Positions 17,778 to 25,648 of a DNA stretch of 64,000 nt are shown in pieces. The DNA comes from Kaiparowitsia implicata GSE-PSE-MK54-09C (lineage in GTDB: Bacteria > Cyanobacteriota > Cyanobacteriia > Elainellales > Elainellaceae): positions 124,001 to 188,000 of the forward strand of contig JAHHHI010000056.1 in NCBI GenBank assembly GCA_019359435.1. The letters are read 5' to 3'. The first letter of the stretch is position 1, and each line of letters starts with the position of its first letter. A program made the position numbers and the translations under genes. Below the pieces are notes generated by a model that searched no databases, was not told the origin of the DNA, and saw nothing but the letters and a program-made list of their open reading frames with translations.

Positions 17778-20417
17778 ATGAATCAACGACAGCGATCGAC
17801 TTGGGTGGCGGGGGCTCTGCTGGTGCTGATGGCTGGCCCAGCTTGGGCCGAGGCAACGCCAGAGCTTGAAGGTCAGGGGGCAAATGTTGTGACCGAAGTG
17901 CCCCGTGGCGGAGCTACGGTGCAGGAGAGTGAAAGGGCGGCAGAACCCTCTCTGCTCAGCCAGGTTGAGCAACCTGCCACCACGATAGATGAATGGTGGG
18001 CTGAAATTGCCCAGGCAATGGCCCAAATTACGGCGGTGAGGCTCAATCCTACCGCTGACGGCGTGGAGGTGGTTTTAGAAACGTCGGCGGAGCTAGCCGC
18101 GTCGTCGTCGGTGGTGGGCAATGCGCTGATTGTGGATATCGCCAACGCAACCCTGGCGCTGCCAGAGGGCGGTGAGTTTCAGGCCGCCAACCCGACTGAG
18201 GGCATTGCGTTGGTGAGCGTGGTGCCGCTGGGGGATGGGGTGCGAGTGGCGATCACGGGTGCAGAGGCTCCCCCCACTGCGGCAATTAATGCAGCGGCGC
18301 AGCGCTTAGTGTTGTCTGTCGCCAGAGGTACGGCAACGACTGCCTCTGACGAAGAGGCCATTCAGGTAGTAGTGACAGCTACCCGCAGTGAGGCAGAGAC
18401 AACGACGATTCCCCGGTCGGTGACGGTGATTACCCAGCAGGCGATTCAGCAGCAGACCTCCCTCAGCCGAGATTTGAACGATATTTTAGGGAACCTGGTG
18501 CCGGGCTTAGCCCCCTCCTCAGAACGGGCGTTTACAGCGGCTTCGCTGCGGGGCCGGGATGCCGCCATTTTGATCGATGGGGTGCCGCAGAATGTCAATA
18601 ACCGCGACTTTGACCGCGAGCTGCGCACCCTCGACCCCAGCATCATTGAGCGCATTGAGGTGGTGCGCGGCCCCAGCGCCATCTACGGGGGTGGGGCGAC
18701 CGGCGGCATTATCAACATCATTACGCGGCAGCCCGACGAGGCTGACGTTAGTGCCACCTCAGAGGTGAGCGTCAATTCGGCCCTGGGGAGTTTGCAGGCT
18801 GAGAGTTTTGGCTACTTTGCCCGGCAGACGGTCTCGGCTAGGAATGGCAATGCTGACATTCTGGCTTCACTGTCGCGGGCTGATGCAGGGGGGCTGTTTG
18901 ATGGACAGGGCGATCGCATTCCCACCGTCCAGGGCACCGACGAGAATGAAAATGTCGCGCTGCTCACCCGCCTGGGCTACAGGCCCGATGACAACCAACG
19001 CCTCCAGTTCTCCCTCAACTACTACCGCGAAAGCCGCAACAGCGACGTGATCGCCGACCCCAGCGTCGATGATGCTGACCCCGGAGAACGTAAGGCCAGC
19101 GCCCTCCAGATCGGACAGCTCCGCTTTCCCGAAGGGGGCGGTCCCCAGGCCGATCGCAACCTGGTCTTAAACCTAAGCTATCGCCACGACAATGTGCTGA
19201 ACGGCAGCCTTGATAGCCAGCTCTACTACCGCGACAACTCGACCCGCAGCGACCCGCGCGATCGCAGACCTCGGCCCTTCGGCATTTTCCAAGGAAATCT
19301 AGAGTCTGAAAACTGGGGCGGTCGCCTGGGCCTAAACACCCCCCTGGGCGACTCCCTGAGCCTGCTGTGGGGCGCTGACTACAACCACGAAACCACCGCC
19401 AACACCTTTAATCTGTTTGACCCCAACGCCTTCGATGCCAGCAATGGCCGGGTCAACCGGTTAATCGAGCAGCGCCCCCTGGTGCCGCCATACACCCTCA
19501 GCAGCCTGGGGCTGTTTTCTCAGCTCCAGTGGCAGACCACCGACTGGTTGCAGCTGTCGGGCGGCCTGCGCCACGAGCGCATTGGCTTTTCGGTGGGCGA
19601 CTACACTACCTTTTTTGGTGACCCGATCGCAGGGGGCGATCGCAGCTTTAGCGACACCGCCTTCAACGCTGGCGCAGTGGCCGATGTCACCCCCGAAATC
19701 AGCCTATTCGCCAACTTTGCCCAGGGCTTTTCGGTGCCTGATTTTGGCGTGGTGCTAGGCTTTGCCGACCCCGACTTCACCGTCAATTCAGACGTGCAGG
19801 TCAACCAGCCCCAAAAAGTCAGCGAGTATGAAGTCGGCATTCGCGGTAACTGGAACACCGTGCAGGCGTCAATCTCAGGGTTTTACAACACCTCTGAGTT
19901 AGGCTCTACCTTTGTGTTTGATGACGACACTGGCCTCTACGACCTAGTCCGAGCACCGGAGCGGGTCTACGGCCTAGAGGCCACCCTCGATGTGCAGCCC
20001 AGCCCCACCTGGCGCTTGGGCACCACCCTCAGCCTGATCGGCGGCGAAGCCGATCTAGACGACACTGGCGAATTTACCGCCATCAGCAGCACCCGCATTC
20101 AACCCCTCAAGCTCACCGCCTATGTAGAAAATGAAACCCTGCCCGGCTGGCGCAACCGCCTCCAACTGCTGTATGTGGGCAGCCGCAGCGCCGCCTTTGA
20201 CGCCGAGGTTGACCCCAGCCCGATCAACAGCTACGCCGTGGTGGATTTGATCAGCAGCGTCGATGTCGGCCCCGGCACCCTCGCCATTGGGATCAACAAC
20301 CTGTTTGACACCCTCTATTTCCCCGCCTACGCCCAGCGCACCGCCGGGTTTTCTAACACCTTTAACAGTGCTGGCTCTGGGCGACGGGTGTCGGTGGGGT
20401 ATCGGGTGACGTTTTAG
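17778..20417 (+). CDS. AMIN-domain TonB-dependent siderophore receptor, module 3
   Basis: A 879-residue outer-membrane receptor from ATG 17778, with GGGTGGAG just before it; TTG 17751 is a weaker alternative. A signal peptide ends at AWAEA. The AMIN domain spans about residues 84-181. The plug spans 195-319 (VVVTATRSEAETTTIPRSVT through IERIEVVRGPSAIYGGGATG to IINIITRQP). The barrel ends in GYRVTF. It is clearly closest to receptor 1 over the whole length (NLVPGLAPSS, FANFAQGFSVPD, GLEATLDVQP), pointing to a duplication. Composition is uniform, unlike receptors 2 and 4. Confidence 0.94.
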   Translation: MNQRQRSTWVAGALLVLMAGPAWAEATPELEGQGANVVTEVPRGGATVQESERAAEPSLLSQVEQPATTIDEWWAEIAQAMAQITAVRLNPTADGVEVVLETSAELAASSSVVGNALIVDIANATLALPEGGEFQAANPTEGIALVSVVPLGDGVRVAITGAEAPPTAAINAAAQRLVLSVARGTATTASDEEAIQVVVTATRSEAETTTIPRSVTVITQQAIQQQTSLSRDLNDILGNLVPGLAPSSERAFTAASLRGRDAAILIDGVPQNVNNRDFDRELRTLDPSIIERIEVVRGPSAIYGGGATGGIINIITRQPDEADVSATSEVSVNSALGSLQAESFGYFARQTVSARNGNADILASLSRADAGGLFDGQGDRIPTVQGTDENENVALLTRLGYRPDDNQRLQFSLNYYRESRNSDVIADPSVDDADPGERKASALQIGQLRFPEGGGPQADRNLVLNLSYRHDNVLNGSLDSQLYYRDNSTRSDPRDRRPRPFGIFQGNLESENWGGRLGLNTPLGDSLSLLWGADYNHETTANTFNLFDPNAFDASNGRVNRLIEQRPLVPPYTLSSLGLFSQLQWQTTDWLQLSGGLRHERIGFSVGDYTTFFGDPIAGGDRSFSDTAFNAGAVADVTPEISLFANFAQGFSVPDFGVVLGFADPDFTVNSDVQVNQPQKVSEYEVGIRGNWNTVQASISGFYNTSELGSTFVFDDDTGLYDLVRAPERVYGLEATLDVQPSPTWRLGTTLSLIGGEADLDDTGEFTAISSTRIQPLKLTAYVENETLPGWRNRLQLLYVGSRSAAFDAEVDPSPINSYAVVDLISSVDVGPGTLAIGINNLFDTLYFPAYAQRTAGFSNTFNSAGSGRRVSVGYRVTF

Positions 20418-20560
20418 GAGGGTGGATGGGTGGATGGGTGGATGGGTGGATGGGTGGATGGGTAGAGACTATTGACTATCCATCTCTGACCCCCAATCAT
20501 CAACTACTTACCCATCCACCCCCTACTCGCCCACTCGCCCACTCATCCACCCGCCCACTC
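20418..20560. repeat. Intergenic 8-bp minisatellite (GGTGGATG)n with complementary tract
   Basis: About five GGTGGATG units start one base after the receptor 3 stop. They are followed, after a short spacer, by ACCCATCCACCCC and CGCCCACTC repeats, which could fold back. The tract fills most of the gap to the binding-protein gene. Confidence 0.9.
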
Positions 20561-20574
20561 CCCCACAACGACCT

Positions 20575-21537
20575 ATGACTTTAAAAACCTGGCTACTGCA
20601 TGGCCTGCTCGTGGTGCTCGTGGCGATGGGGGCGATCGCCTGTCAGACCGCCCCTACCGCCAACTCTGCGCCCGCTGACTGCCGCATGGTGTCACATCCC
20701 CTGGGGGAAACCTGTGTGCCCCTACAGCCCCGTCGGGTGGTGACTCTGGATCACACCACTGCGGGCAATCTGCTGTCGCTGGGGGTAACACCGGCTGGGG
20801 TCGCAAACAATCTGCTCCCTCAGATTGCCGAGCTGATCCCCGACGTGCCGCGAGTGGGCCAGAGCGATCAGATCAACCTGGAGGCCCTAGCCGTTCTACA
20901 GCCCGATTTGATTATTGGGAACGCCTGGGAGATGGAAGGCACCTACGATAAGCTGTCGGCGATCGCCCCCACCGTGGCCTTTGAGATGCAGACCACCGCC
21001 GCCTGGCAGCGGCCCTTTCGCTTTCACGGCCAGGTGCTGGGGCTAGAGGCCGAGGCCGAGGCGGTGCTAGGGCAGTATCGGCAGCGCGTAGCGGCCTTGA
21101 GCAACCAACGAGGAGAACCGCCCGTGCAGGTTTCCCTGGTGCGGGTGATGGCCCAGTCGGGTCAGATTGGGCTATATCTAAAGAACTGCTTTGGCGGGTC
21201 TATTTTGGCCGATATCGGCTTTGAGCGTCCCCCCTCTCAAAATGAAGGCACCCCAGATCAGCCGCCGTTTTCAAAACTGATTAGCCGCGAGGCCATGGCC
21301 CAGGCCAATGGCGATGTGATCTTACTCTCCACCTTTGGTGCCACCCCAGAGATTGCCGCCGCCGCCGAGGCCGAGTTAGATCGCCTGAAAATCGACCCCC
21401 TTTGGCGATCGCTCAAGGCCGTGCAGCAAAACCAGGTGTATTCGGTGGGCCATTACTGGGGGGCAGGCAACAGCCCCCTGGCGGCGGAGTGGGTGCTAGA
21501 TGACGTAGAGCAGTATTTGTTGCAGGCTACCAGCTAG
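20575..21537 (+). CDS. Iron-siderophore ABC transporter substrate-binding lipoprotein, module 3
   Basis: A 320-residue FecB/FhuD-type binding protein. The lipoprotein signal has lipobox AIAC (Cys23). Motifs are HPLGETCVPLQPRRVVTLDH, LEALAVLQPDLIIGNAW, IAPTVAFEM, ILADIGFERPPSQN and DPLWRSLKAVQQNQVYSVG. It sits between receptor 3 and ABC exporter 2, and the operator of the exporter begins 4 bp after its stop. As in the other modules, no permease gene is attached. Confidence 0.92.
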   Translation: MTLKTWLLHGLLVVLVAMGAIACQTAPTANSAPADCRMVSHPLGETCVPLQPRRVVTLDHTTAGNLLSLGVTPAGVANNLLPQIAELIPDVPRVGQSDQINLEALAVLQPDLIIGNAWEMEGTYDKLSAIAPTVAFEMQTTAAWQRPFRFHGQVLGLEAEAEAVLGQYRQRVAALSNQRGEPPVQVSLVRVMAQSGQIGLYLKNCFGGSILADIGFERPPSQNEGTPDQPPFSKLISREAMAQANGDVILLSTFGATPEIAAAAEAELDRLKIDPLWRSLKAVQQNQVYSVGHYWGAGNSPLAAEWVLDDVEQYLLQATS

Positions 21538-21540
21538 GAG

Positions 21541-21610
21541 CCAAAAACTCCGGCTAAGCGCCAAAAAACTCCGGCTAGGAGGCCTCTTCGCGCTTAATTC
21601 TGGCTATGCT
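21541..21610 (+). promoter_or_regulatory. Direct-repeat operator upstream of ABC exporter 2
   Basis: Half-sites CCAAAAACTCCGGCTAAGCG and CCAAAAAACTCCGGCTAGGA have their TCC at 21549 and 21570, 21 bp apart. This is the cleanest pair in the window. TATGCT at 21605-21610 equals the -10-like box of receptor 2 but lies 11-12 bp nearer, about one helical turn. Confidence 0.72.
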
Positions 21611-21642
21611 GCCCTTACGGGTTTGCTGCATTGTGTCTTGGT

Positions 21643-23454
21643 ATGGGTACTTCTCGGTCGTTTTATCGCCAACTGCTGACCACGTATCTCCGCCCTTTGC
21701 AACGGCAGGTGCTGTGGCTGGCGCTGACGCTGCTGGGCAGCATTGGGCTCCAGGTGCTCAATCCGCAGCTGTTGCGCTACTTCATTGATGCCGCCGTTGC
21801 CGCAGCGCCGCAGCGAGTACTGGGGCTGGTGGCCCTGGGGTTTGTGGCGATCGCACTGGTGCGCCACGGTCTGGCGATCGCCGCCACCTACTTTGGCGAA
21901 ACCATCGCCTGGAGCGCTACCAACACCCTGCGCCTCGACCTGGCCCGCCATACCCTCAACCTCGACTTAGCTTTTCACAAAGCCCACACCCCCGGTGAGC
22001 TGATTGAGCGGGTCGATGGCGATGTCGATGCGCTTTCCCGCTTTTTCTCTCAGTTTGTGCTTCAGGTGGTAGGCAACGGCCTGCTGGTGGTGGGCGTATT
22101 GGCGGTGCTCTGGTGGGAAGACTGGCGCGCCGGACTGGGCCTCAGCCTTTTTGCCCTGGTGGCCCTAGGCGTTTTGGCCCGTCTGCAAGCCCTGGCGGTA
22201 GCACCCTGGCGCACCTACCGCCAAATTAGCGCTGAGTTCTACAGCTTTGTGGCCGAATACCTCAGCGGCCTCGAAGATATTCGCGCCAATGGGGCGGTCG
22301 GCTACGTGATGCATCGGTTTTACCGCATTCTCCGCCGCTGGCTGGCCGTCTTTCACCGCGCCCGCTTTACCAGCACCCTGCTGTGGGGCAGCACCGTGGG
22401 GCTGTTTACGATGGGCAATGCGATCGCCCTCGCCCTCGGGGCCTACCTATGGAACCGCAACGCCATCACCATCGGCACCGTCTATCTGCTGTTTTACTAC
22501 GCCACCCTGCTCCAAGACCCGATCGAGCGCATTCGCGAAGAACTCGAACAGTTTCAGCAAGCCGCCGCCAGCCTGCAACGCGTTCAAGACCTGCTCAGCC
22601 ACCGCAGCCAGCTTCGCCCCGGCGGGCAAGCGGTGCTGCCCACTGGCCCGCTGTCGGTGAAGTTTGATGGGGTGTGGTTTGGGTATGGGGAAAAGGGTGT
22701 GGATGGGTGGATGGGTGGATGGGTGGATGGGTCGGACTCATCCACCCGCCCACCCATCCACTCATCCACTCTTCAAAACCTCACCCTCCACCTCCCCCCC
22801 GGCCAAGTCCTCGGTCTGCTCGGTCGCACGGGCAGCGGAAAGAGCACCCTGGCCCGGCTGCTGCTGCGGCTCTACGATATTCAGCGGGGCGAGATTCGGC
22901 TCGGCGGGGTCGATATTGCCCAGCTGCCCCAGGCGGCGCTGCCCCACCATGTGGGTTTTGTCACTCAGGATGTGCAGATCTTTCAAACCACGGTGCGAAA
23001 CAATCTGACCTTTTTTAATGCCCACATTGCCGACCCAACGATTTTGCAGACCCTAGACGATCTGGGGCTGCTGCCCTGGCTGGAGGGGCTACCCCAGGGG
23101 CTAGATACGGAGCTGGGGGCCGATAGCGGTGGGCTGTCGGCGGGGCAGGCGCAGCTGCTGGCCTTTGCCCGAGTGTTTCTTAAAAATCCGGGCCTGGTGG
23201 TGCTGGATGAGGCGTCGTCACGACTCGACCCGCTGACGGAGCAGCTGATTGAGCGGGCGGTAGATCGACTCTTGGAAAATCGCACCGGCATTATCATCGC
23301 CCATCGGCTGAAGACGGTGGAGCGGGCTGACCAAATTTTGATTTTGGAGAAAGGGCAGGCGGTGGAGTACGGCGATCGCAGCGCCCTAGCCCAAGATCCC
23401 CAGTCGCGGTTTGCGCGCCTGCTCAGGGCGGGTGCGTTGCTCCCCCTGGGGTAG
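21643..23454 (+). CDS. Exporter-fold ABC transporter, fused permease/ATPase 2
   Basis: A 603-residue half-transporter from ATG 21643. The transmembrane domain runs to about residue 320. The ATPase has Walker A GRTGSGKST at 394, a variant signature LSAGQ at 498, canonical Walker B LVVLDE at 518-523 and H-loop His 554. It has the catalytic Glu that ABC exporter 1 lacks, so the two probably form a heterodimer with one consensus and one degenerate site. A minisatellite insert of about 22 residues (GVDGWMGGWVDGS and following) lies at about 353-375, between the FGYG strand and the next strand before Walker A. Context suggests siderophore transport; direction is not determined. Confidence 0.88.
   Translation: MGTSRSFYRQLLTTYLRPLQRQVLWLALTLLGSIGLQVLNPQLLRYFIDAAVAAAPQRVLGLVALGFVAIALVRHGLAIAATYFGETIAWSATNTLRLDLARHTLNLDLAFHKAHTPGELIERVDGDVDALSRFFSQFVLQVVGNGLLVVGVLAVLWWEDWRAGLGLSLFALVALGVLARLQALAVAPWRTYRQISAEFYSFVAEYLSGLEDIRANGAVGYVMHRFYRILRRWLAVFHRARFTSTLLWGSTVGLFTMGNAIALALGAYLWNRNAITIGTVYLLFYYATLLQDPIERIREELEQFQQAAASLQRVQDLLSHRSQLRPGGQAVLPTGPLSVKFDGVWFGYGEKGVDGWMGGWVDGSDSSTRPPIHSSTLQNLTLHLPPGQVLGLLGRTGSGKSTLARLLLRLYDIQRGEIRLGGVDIAQLPQAALPHHVGFVTQDVQIFQTTVRNNLTFFNAHIADPTILQTLDDLGLLPWLEGLPQGLDTELGADSGGLSAGQAQLLAFARVFLKNPGLVVLDEASSRLDPLTEQLIERAVDRLLENRTGIIIAHRLKTVERADQILILEKGQAVEYGDRSALAQDPQSRFARLLRAGALLPLG
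22700..22771. repeat. 8-bp minisatellite hairpin inside ABC exporter 2
   Basis: About four GGATGGGT units (22700-22732) are followed by TCCACCCGCCCACCCATCC-type complementary units. Both halves are translated in frame (DGWMGGWVDG, STRPPIHSST). The tract lies in the N-terminal part of the ATPase domain. Confidence 0.92.
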
Positions 23455-23459
23455 AGCGC

Positions 23460-24335
23460 CTAAAGAGTATCGGGGTCGATACCTAGCTCCTTCAATTTCT
23501 CGGCAAGGCGATCGGCCCGCTGGCGCTCTGTCTCAGCCCGCTGGCGCTCTATCTCGGCTCGCTGGCGTTCTGTTTTGGCCTGCTGGCGCGCTGCGGCTTG
23601 CCCTTCTGCCCCGGTGGGGAAAATTTGCCCCTGCGGGTCGCACCATCTCAGCCAGAGTCTAGAGGTCTCTTCTTCAAAGGGGCCTTGCCACAGGGTTAGC
23701 CCTAGGCCAATGCCGTCTAACCAGACAGATTCTCCCGGGCTGGCAATGCCGGGGGGTGGGGTGAGTTCGGCATAGCCGGTGGGGGAGATAGTCCACACGC
23801 GTAGCAGAGCGCCCTGCATGTCTGACTCCCCCTGGAGCTGCCGGAGGGGGTCAAACACCACGTAGTAGGGCACCCCAATTTGGGCATAGATGTCTTTTTT
23901 GCCCCGTGCTTTGCCCCGGCGCTGGGACTTTGGGCTCAGGGAGAGTTCGTCGCCTTCTTGATTAGACACAATCTCAATGCAAACATCGGGGACTTTGCCA
24001 AATTGCCAAACGAAGTAGGTGCGATTGTCCCGTTGGGAGAAGTCTTCTGCCCGTTTGACTCCCAGACTGAGCAGCACATCGGGAACGATCGGGTCACCCT
24101 TGAGCTGGTAAAAAACCCCAACATCGGCTTCGGCAATAAAGGGCAGCGGGATAGCCTGAGCACTGTAGAGCGCGTCAATGAGCAGCCGTTGTTGCTGGGC
24201 CGACTGGAAGTTATCCACGGGGAGGTCGTCTTCAATCACGAGATGGCTGGTATCGATCGCCGTGACGATGCCCTCAGGATGCTCATCTGAGTACTCGACG
24301 GTATGAGTCGCTGTTTTGATCAGTTCTTGCGTCAT
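23460..24335 (-). CDS. Uma2 family endonuclease-like protein with coiled-coil tail
   Basis: A 291-residue Uma2 member of the longer type. The core has VPDVLLSLGV, then KVPDVCIEIVS with acidic residues, and KKDIYAQIGVPYYVVFDP. The C-terminus (about 250-291) is a charged coiled coil of RQRAE(I/T)E units ending DRLAEKLKELGIDPDTL, common in cyanobacterial Uma2 proteins. It lies tail-to-tail with ABC exporter 2 (6-bp gap) and separates modules 3 and 4. Function in the cell is unknown. Confidence 0.88.
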   Translation of the reverse strand: MTQELIKTATHTVEYSDEHPEGIVTAIDTSHLVIEDDLPVDNFQSAQQQRLLIDALYSAQAIPLPFIAEADVGVFYQLKGDPIVPDVLLSLGVKRAEDFSQRDNRTYFVWQFGKVPDVCIEIVSNQEGDELSLSPKSQRRGKARGKKDIYAQIGVPYYVVFDPLRQLQGESDMQGALLRVWTISPTGYAELTPPPGIASPGESVWLDGIGLGLTLWQGPFEEETSRLWLRWCDPQGQIFPTGAEGQAAARQQAKTERQRAEIERQRAETERQRADRLAEKLKELGIDPDTL

Positions 24336-24432
24336 GGCTAGCCATTAATACCAGGCGACCGACTTAGCTGACTTCAGTATATCCCAGGGGCATGGGGCGG
24401 TTGGCTGGTCAGTAGGGTTGACGGGCGATCGC

Positions 24433-24459
24433 AAATAAATGAGAATAACTCTTATTTGG
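24433..24459 (+). promoter_or_regulatory. Fur-box-like palindrome upstream of AraC gene 4
   Basis: The best of the TGAGAAT sites: AAATAA (24433-24438) and TTATTT (24452-24457) bracket ATGAGAATAACTC (24439-24451), which resembles tandem Fur hexamers. It lies about 70-90 bp before the ATG at 24524. Confidence 0.6.
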
Positions 24460-24523
24460 CTGCCATTGAATAAGGCAAGATTCTTTGGGAGCAAAAGCCT
24501 AAATCTTTCTTAGCACCAGCATT

Positions 24524-25522
24524 ATGGCAACTACCTTATCGAGTGCCGACTACAAACATCTGTGGGAAGCAGCCAATCCCTCGCCCTCGCCATCCACCGC
24601 TTTCCTGGGCTACTGCGAGTGGCAAGAGGTCATTCCTGCGTCCTTGGGGCAGGGCACTATTCAGCACATTCAGCTGCGAGAGGTTCAGCTGAGTCTGTTC
24701 AGCTATCGGCTGCACGACGATCTCTTTGTGGCTGAACAAACTGGGGAAGACTCGGGTGCAGAGTATGAATTTGGATTCAACCTCTCAGGCAATCGCAGCG
24801 GTAAACGCACCGGAGAAAACTTTCTGCATTGGGGCTGTGGAGACGCAGAAGAAAATTGGGTCTGGCAGACCTACGCTAACGACCCGGTGCTGAAGGTAGA
24901 CATTCATCTGAGGTCGGCCACTGGGCTGATGCCGTTAATTGCAGACTCGCTAGAGGAACTGCCTGCGGCGATAAGACAGTGCATCGAAGCCGACGATGGG
25001 CGCTGGTTTAGTGAGGTCAATGTGATTACCCCCGCGATGCGATTAGCCCTAGAGCAAATTTTGCACTGCCCGTTTCAAGGTAAAACAAAGCAGATTTATT
25101 TAGAGGGCAAGTGTTTGGAGCTGATTGCCCTAAAGCTGACTCAGCTACAAGCGTCTCAGCCCTGCTCAACTGCTTTGGGCAGCCTGAATAGCGATGATAT
25201 TGATCGCATCCACGCCGCCCAGAGAATTTTGGTTGAAAATCCAGACAATCCGCCCTCGCTAATGGAGTTGTCCCGCCGGGTGAGCCTCAACGACTACAAG
25301 CTCAAGGTCGGCTTTAAAGCAGTATTTGGCACGACGGTCTTTGGCTATCTGCACCGCCACCGGATGGAGCTGGCGCGGCAAATGCTGAGCGATCGCCGCC
25401 TGAATGTGAAGGAAGTGGCCCAGGCGGTGGGCTATGCCAACCAAAGCCGCTTTGCTGCCGCCTTTCGCAAGCAGTTTGGCGTCAATCCCAAAGCCTATCT
25501 CTTAAACAAGAAATCCGGCTAG
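24524..25522 (+). CDS. AraC family transcriptional regulator (PchR-like), module 4
   Basis: A 332-residue regulator from ATG 24524 (MATTLSSADYKHLWEA). The effector part has EYEFGFNLSG and LKVDIHLRSAT, most similar to the module 1 protein. The HTH pair includes LMELSRRVSLNDYKLKVGF and VKEVAQAVGYANQSRFAAAF, ending FGVNPKAY. The stop codon 25520-25522 lies inside the first half-site of the receptor 4 operator. Confidence 0.92.
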   Translation: MATTLSSADYKHLWEAANPSPSPSTAFLGYCEWQEVIPASLGQGTIQHIQLREVQLSLFSYRLHDDLFVAEQTGEDSGAEYEFGFNLSGNRSGKRTGENFLHWGCGDAEENWVWQTYANDPVLKVDIHLRSATGLMPLIADSLEELPAAIRQCIEADDGRWFSEVNVITPAMRLALEQILHCPFQGKTKQIYLEGKCLELIALKLTQLQASQPCSTALGSLNSDDIDRIHAAQRILVENPDNPPSLMELSRRVSLNDYKLKVGFKAVFGTTVFGYLHRHRMELARQMLSDRRLNVKEVAQAVGYANQSRFAAAFRKQFGVNPKAYLLNKKSG

Positions 25523-25590
25523 GGCGAAAAATGATCCGGATAGGAGCGATCGCCCCCGTCCACACCAGTCAGTTTCCCGGTATCTTCTTG
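25506..25590 (+). promoter_or_regulatory. Direct-repeat operator and promoter of receptor 4
   Basis: Half-sites ACAAGAAATCCGGCTAGGGC and CGAAAAATGATCCGGATAGG have their TCC at 25514 and 25535, 21 bp apart. TATCTT (25581-25586) and CTTCTTG (25584-25590) follow 46 and 49 bp downstream. A TTGAGAATACTTC motif (25588-25600) overlaps the expected transcription start, so Fur-type repression could act here too. Confidence 0.72.
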
Positions 25591-25648
25591 AGAATACTTC
25601 TTAGCAACGATGAGTTGCGGTCTAATCTCAAGCGGTGTGGGGAAATCA

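Noticed and set aside
20418-20560. Possible CRISPR-like array
   Set aside because: The repeat unit is 8 bp with no unique spacers and no cas genes nearby; it is a minisatellite.
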